This document shows positions 17,039-20,197 of a DNA stretch of 20,197 nt, piece by piece. Numbering within the stretch: the stretch's first letter is position 1; every line of letters starts with the position of its first letter. The notes under the pieces were generated by a model. The model was not told the origin of the DNA and searched no databases. It was given only the letters and a program-made list of their open reading frames with translations. The stretch spans positions 1-20,197 of the forward strand of contig DJIE01000111.1 in NCBI GenBank assembly GCA_002433465.1, given 5' to 3'. The position numbers and the translations under genes are program-made. Source of the DNA: Salinisphaera sp. UBA6602. GTDB taxonomy: Bacteria > Pseudomonadota > Gammaproteobacteria > Nevskiales > Salinisphaeraceae.

Positions 17039-17866
17039 TCAGGCCAAGGCGTGGCTGGCAGCGAGCGTGCCGGCCAGCGGGCCCGGCAGCGCAATACGCA
17101 TATGCACCGGCAGGTGATCGGACAGAACGGTATCGATCACCCGGGCCTCGTCGATCGCAAGACTCGGCGAGGTGAGGATATGGTCGATTCCGCGGCGCGG
17201 CCGCCAGCTCGGAAAGGTGGGCAGCGGCCGGTCGTAGACGCGCAGGCCGCTGGCGGCAAGCGCCGGGTCGGCGATCAATGCCGCAGCGGTGCAGTTGGTA
17301 TCGCCCATGATCACCACGTGCCGGTCGCGGGCGACCAGATCGCAGATCGCGGCCAGCTGACGGGCGCGACTGCCTGCGCCCAGCGCCAGGTGCGTGATCA
17401 CGACAGTGAGGGGTTCGTCCGGGGTGCCAAAGCGGGCGATCAGCGCGCCGCGCCCGGGCAGGCGTCCCGGCAGCTTGTGCTCGCTCACGGCAAACGGCGT
17501 ATAGCGGCTGATCAGCCCGAGTCCGTGCTGGGCTACGCGGCCCAGATTGCGGTTGACCTGAACGCGCCAGTATTCGAAGCCGGCGGCCTCGGCCAGCTGT
17601 TCGATCTGGTTGCGATACTGGCTGCGCCGGCTGCCGGCATCGATTTCCTGCAGGCCGATGATGTCGTGACCCACCAGCAGCTCGCCGATCCGATCGAGGT
17701 TGTCGCGTACCTGCTGGCTGGGCAGCACATGACGCCAGCCGCGGGTAACGTACTCGCGATAGCGTTTCGTGCCGACGCCGACCTGCATGTTGAAGCTCAA
17801 CAACGACAGGCTCGGCCCCGCTTGGCTGGGGCGCGTCAGAGCGCCGGGTGCAGTGGGCGAATTCAC
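17039..17866 (-). CDS. Endonuclease/exonuclease/phosphatase (EEP) family protein, YbhP-like
   Basis: A 275-residue metal-dependent phosphoesterase-fold protein. All EEP core residues appear in order: N26 (SFNMQ), E74 (LQEID), H159 (ITHLALG), D189 and N191 (GDTN), D228-H229 (IDHIL) and D250-H251 (SDHLPV). No signal peptide is evident. Substrate cannot be named: the family covers nucleases, inositol phosphatases, sphingomyelinases and others. Being convergent with, and 22 bases from, a cardiolipin synthase recalls E. coli ybhP beside clsB and hints at a lipid or phosphoester role. The start is GTG at 17866, with oppF beginning 57 bases away in the opposite direction, so the two share a small divergent promoter region. 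Residues before about 18 are poorly conserved, so a later start is possible. Confidence 0.85.
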   Translation of the reverse strand: MNSPTAPGALTRPSQAGPSLSLLSFNMQVGVGTKRYREYVTRGWRHVLPSQQVRDNLDRIGELLVGHDIIGLQEIDAGSRRSQYRNQIEQLAEAAGFEYWRVQVNRNLGRVAQHGLGLISRYTPFAVSEHKLPGRLPGRGALIARFGTPDEPLTVVITHLALGAGSRARQLAAICDLVARDRHVVIMGDTNCTAAALIADPALAASGLRVYDRPLPTFPSWRPRRGIDHILTSPSLAIDEARVIDTVLSDHLPVHMRIALPGPLAGTLAASHALA

Positions 17867-17922
17867 CGGGTCAGCGTACCATCGTTATCGGGTTTGCGAT
17901 GCGTTACGAGAACGGCTGGTCG

Positions 17923-18933
17923 ATGAGCGAAGCGCTACTGCGGGTAGACGATCTGAAAGTGCATTTTCCGCTGGGCGGCGGCTGGTTCGGCGGCGCGGCG
18001 AGCCCGCTCAAGGCCGTGGACGGCGTCAGCCTTGAGCTGACGCCCGGCCGCACGCTCGGCCTGGTGGGCGAATCCGGCTGCGGCAAGTCGACGCTGGCGC
18101 GTGCGTTGACCGGCATGGTGCCCGTGACATCGGGCGATATTGTTTTCGAAGACAACACGATACGCCACGATCGGGCAGCCAGCTGGAACGCGCTGCGCCG
18201 CGATGTGCAGATGATTTTCCAGGATCCGCTGGCCAGTCTCGACCCGCGCATGACGGTAGGCCAGATCGTGGCCGAGCCGTTGCGCCATCTGCGCCCCGAG
18301 CTGAGTCGCGCCGATCGCACGCGCCGCGTGGCGGCGATGATCGAACGGGTCGGGCTGTCGCAGTCCCAGATCAATCGCTACCCGCACGAATTCTCGGGCG
18401 GGCAGTGTCAGCGCATCGGCATCGCCCGTGCGCTGGTGGTGGAACCGAAGGTGTTGATCTGCGACGAGCCGGTATCGGCGCTGGATGTCTCGATCCAGGC
18501 GAAAATCGTCGAACTGTTGCAACAGCTCCAGGCCGAGTTCGGTATCGCCCTGCTGTTCATCGCCCACGACCTCGCGGTGGTACGCCAGATCAGCGACGAG
18601 GTGATGGTGATGTACCTCGGCCGGGTCATGGAGCGCGCGCCCTCGGACGTGCTGTTCGATACGCCGGCCCATCCCTATACGCGGGCGCTGCTGTCGGCGG
18701 TGCCCCGCCCGGACCCGACCATCGAGCGCAGTCGACGCCGTATCGCCCTGCCGGGCGAACTGCCATCGCCGGCCAACCCGCCGTCGGGCTGCGTGTTTCG
18801 TACCCGCTGCCCCTGGGCCCAGGCAGACTGCGCGGCACAGACGCCGGCCCTGCGGGCATTCGGCGAGCAGACCCGGGTGGCCTGTCTGCATGCCGAGACC
18901 GTGGTCAAGGACCGTCTCGCCACCGCGGGTTGA
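17923..18933 (+). CDS. oppF: Oligopeptide ABC transporter ATPase OppF
   Basis: Second cytoplasmic ATPase of the Opp importer. Motifs: Walker A GESGCGKST (49-57), MIFQDPLASLDPRMTV, signature FSGGQCQRIGIARAL (from 157), Walker B VLICDEP (177-183) followed by VSALDVS, and switch IAHDL. Unlike the shortened OppD, it retains the C-terminal oligopeptide-transporter domain with PPSGCVFRTRCPWAQADC. At 336 residues it matches E. coli OppF (334). The ATG at 17923 starts MSEALLRVDDLKVHF, the usual opening, about ten bases after GAGAA; ATG 17899 and a GTG at 17848 are in frame but overlap the promoter space or the EEP gene. The next gene follows after three bases, so they are probably one operon. oppF is separated from oppD by cls and the EEP gene, which is unusual. 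Confidence 0.95.
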   Translation: MSEALLRVDDLKVHFPLGGGWFGGAASPLKAVDGVSLELTPGRTLGLVGESGCGKSTLARALTGMVPVTSGDIVFEDNTIRHDRAASWNALRRDVQMIFQDPLASLDPRMTVGQIVAEPLRHLRPELSRADRTRRVAAMIERVGLSQSQINRYPHEFSGGQCQRIGIARALVVEPKVLICDEPVSALDVSIQAKIVELLQQLQAEFGIALLFIAHDLAVVRQISDEVMVMYLGRVMERAPSDVLFDTPAHPYTRALLSAVPRPDPTIERSRRRIALPGELPSPANPPSGCVFRTRCPWAQADCAAQTPALRAFGEQTRVACLHAETVVKDRLATAG

Positions 18934-18936
18934 ACG

Positions 18937-20166
18937 ATGAGCTACGAGCGCCTGTTCAATCGTCTCGGCGTGCTGGCGCTGTTTCTGGCGCTGGTCGTCG
19001 TTGCCGGCGTCGCCGGCTGGCATGCTCTGCTCCATACCTATGCCGGCGCATGGACCCATCAGCCCGAGGACGCCGACTGGCTGCTGCCGGCGGCGTCGCG
19101 CCAACTCATCGCCGACAGTCTGGGCGATCTCGACGGCGCGATAGTCGACCATCGCATCACGCTTTTATCGAGTGCCCGGATCGGGCGTCAGCTCGAAGCC
19201 GAGCCGAACCAGCCGAGGGTGAACGTGGCTCCGCCCACCACGCCGCGGGCGTGGCTCGACTGGCAGTTTGTGCGGCATGCCGCGGGCGTCGACGACGAGC
19301 TGCAGGTGTTCGATGTATATGCCTCGCGGCTGCTGCGCCAGATTAAGGCCATGCCAGCGGCTTATCGCGCCGACGTGTTCGCCCGGGATGCCGTCTATAG
19401 CTCGGACGGTAAGCTGGACGAAAAAGCCACGACCGAATTCGTCGCCAATGCCGACGTGGTGGAGCTGGCAGCGCGCAGCGATGGCCGGCTGACCCCGGTG
19501 ATTTCGGTCCATCCCGCGCGTGCCGACGCGCTTGCCGTGATTGAACGCTGGGCCGATGCCGGCGTGCGCGACGTGGCCTGGTGGCCGATCGCCCAGCGGA
19601 TCGATCTCGCCGGCGCGTCGGCCCGGGCCGCCTATGCGGTGATGGCCGAGCACGACATGCGTTTGCATACGCGTGTGGGCGGCGGGCGCAAGACGGACAG
19701 GCTGCAAGGCGCCGTTAATCCCGACGCCTTGCGGGCCGCGCTCGATGCCGGGGTGCGTATAACCGTGTCGATCGGCGATGTGGCCGGCGACGGCGGTGAT
19801 GTCATGCAGGCGCTGTTCACGCTGCTGCGGGTGCCTGCCTATCGCGAGAGGCTGACCATTTCGCTCGACGGCGTGTTGTCGGGCAAGCGTGCCGAAACCG
19901 TGCTCATTCCGTTGCTCCAGCATCCGCAGTTCTTCGACCGCCTCACCTATGCCAGCGGCTACCCGCGCTCGGCGCTGGCCGGCGCGGTCGATCTGGGGCG
20001 TCTGGCCGACCGCGGTTTTATCGACCGGGCCTCGATCGCGCCACTGCGGGCCATCTACGACGTCAACCCTCTGCTGTTCGTCTACGTGACGCTGCGCCAG
20101 ATCCACCTGCCGACCACGGGGCTGGCCCTGCCGGCAGCCGTGTTCGAGCGCCGGGACGGGTCATGA
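18937..20166 (+). CDS. Membrane-anchored amidohydrolase-fold protein with degenerate active site
   Basis: The 409-residue product has one N-terminal membrane segment (about 9-29) and a body that aligns, from memory of the family, with anchored amidohydrolase-type (TIM-barrel, metallohydrolase) proteins: DLDGAIVDH at 64-72, TPVISVHPARADALAVIERWADAGVRDV (from 186), NPDALRAALDAGV (261-273), and the end NPLLFVYVTLRQ then LPAAVFERR. The metal-binding positions appear lost: the HxH site reads DHRIT (71-75), the lysine strand reads VAWWP (213-217), THTG-type reads LHTRVG (243-248), and the GSDYP aspartate is replaced in YASGYP (338-343). It is therefore probably not a classical hydrolase; a binding or structural role is possible. 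It begins three bases after oppF and likely shares its transcript. The ATG at 18937 has a weak ribosome site. Confidence 0.65.
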   Translation: MSYERLFNRLGVLALFLALVVVAGVAGWHALLHTYAGAWTHQPEDADWLLPAASRQLIADSLGDLDGAIVDHRITLLSSARIGRQLEAEPNQPRVNVAPPTTPRAWLDWQFVRHAAGVDDELQVFDVYASRLLRQIKAMPAAYRADVFARDAVYSSDGKLDEKATTEFVANADVVELAARSDGRLTPVISVHPARADALAVIERWADAGVRDVAWWPIAQRIDLAGASARAAYAVMAEHDMRLHTRVGGGRKTDRLQGAVNPDALRAALDAGVRITVSIGDVAGDGGDVMQALFTLLRVPAYRERLTISLDGVLSGKRAETVLIPLLQHPQFFDRLTYASGYPRSALAGAVDLGRLADRGFIDRASIAPLRAIYDVNPLLFVYVTLRQIHLPTTGLALPAAVFERRDGS

Positions 20167-20196
20167 AGACTTCATAGGCCCGCTTCAGGCTGAAGC
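20163..20196 (+). terminator. Tandem hairpins at the end of the oppF operon
   Basis: Two small perfect inverted repeats follow each other: ATGAAG-A-CTTCAT (20163-20175), which includes the stop codon, and GCTTCA-GGC-TGAAGC (20182-20196). Their arms share the TTCA/TGAA core, so they could also pair with each other. The window ends right after the second, so a following T-run, which would make it an intrinsic terminator, cannot be seen. Confidence 0.45.
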
Positions 20197-20197
20197 C

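Noticed and set aside
17935..19152. 405-residue minus-strand open frame opposite oppF
   Set aside because: Shadow frame; oppF carries every ABC ATPase motif in the plus frame.

Overview
This is a high-GC bacterial chromosome segment with tightly packed genes. It most resembles a gammaproteobacterium: it carries MnmG, a ClsA-sized cardiolipin synthase, a YdgA-like DUF945 protein and an Opp transporter. A glucosyl-3-phosphoglycerate synthase together with a glucosylglycerate-phosphorylase-like enzyme suggests compatible-solute metabolism, so a marine or halophilic lineage (for example Salinisphaera-like) is plausible. The genus is a guess. No rRNA, tRNA, CRISPR array, insertion sequence or prophage was recognised.

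Layout. 1-447: C-terminal end of a glucosyl-3-phosphoglycerate synthase (GpgS, GT81). 542-1831: membrane-anchored GGEEF diguanylate cyclase with an intact inhibitory site. 1828-3543 (minus): GH13 subfamily 18 phosphorylase, best read as glucosylglycerate phosphorylase; it converges on the cyclase so tightly that both stop codons share one CTAG. 3637-5443: GFA-family zinc protein and a DUF945 protein. 5609-7522: mnmG. 7676-11190: oppA-oppB-oppC.

11201-14437 (minus): a four-gene set, in transcription order a GntR/FCD regulator, a biuret-hydrolase-like cysteine hydrolase broken by an in-frame amber codon, an NCS1 nucleobase permease and a small cupin. This looks like a nitrogen-compound uptake and hydrolysis module that has lost its enzyme. 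It sits between oppC and oppD. 14738-15556: oppD, lacking the usual C-terminal oligopeptide-transporter domain and overlapping by four bases with cls (15553-17016). 17039-17866 (minus): an endonuclease/exonuclease/phosphatase-fold protein of the kind found beside ClsB in E. coli. 17923-18933: oppF, full length. 18937-20166: a membrane-anchored amidohydrolase-fold protein whose metal-binding residues are mostly replaced. Two small hairpins follow at the window edge.

How the parts fit. The left end deals with making and probably recycling an osmolyte (glucosylglycerate), with a c-di-GMP synthase between the two enzymes. The right two thirds encode one complete oligopeptide ABC importer (A, B, C, D, F), unusually scattered over about 11 kb by two unrelated insertions: the minus-strand hydrolase/permease module, and the cls/EEP lipid pair. 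The most notable observations are the split opp locus, the shortened OppD, the nonsense-interrupted hydrolase, the degenerate amidohydrolase, and the glucosylglycerate synthesis/phosphorolysis pair.
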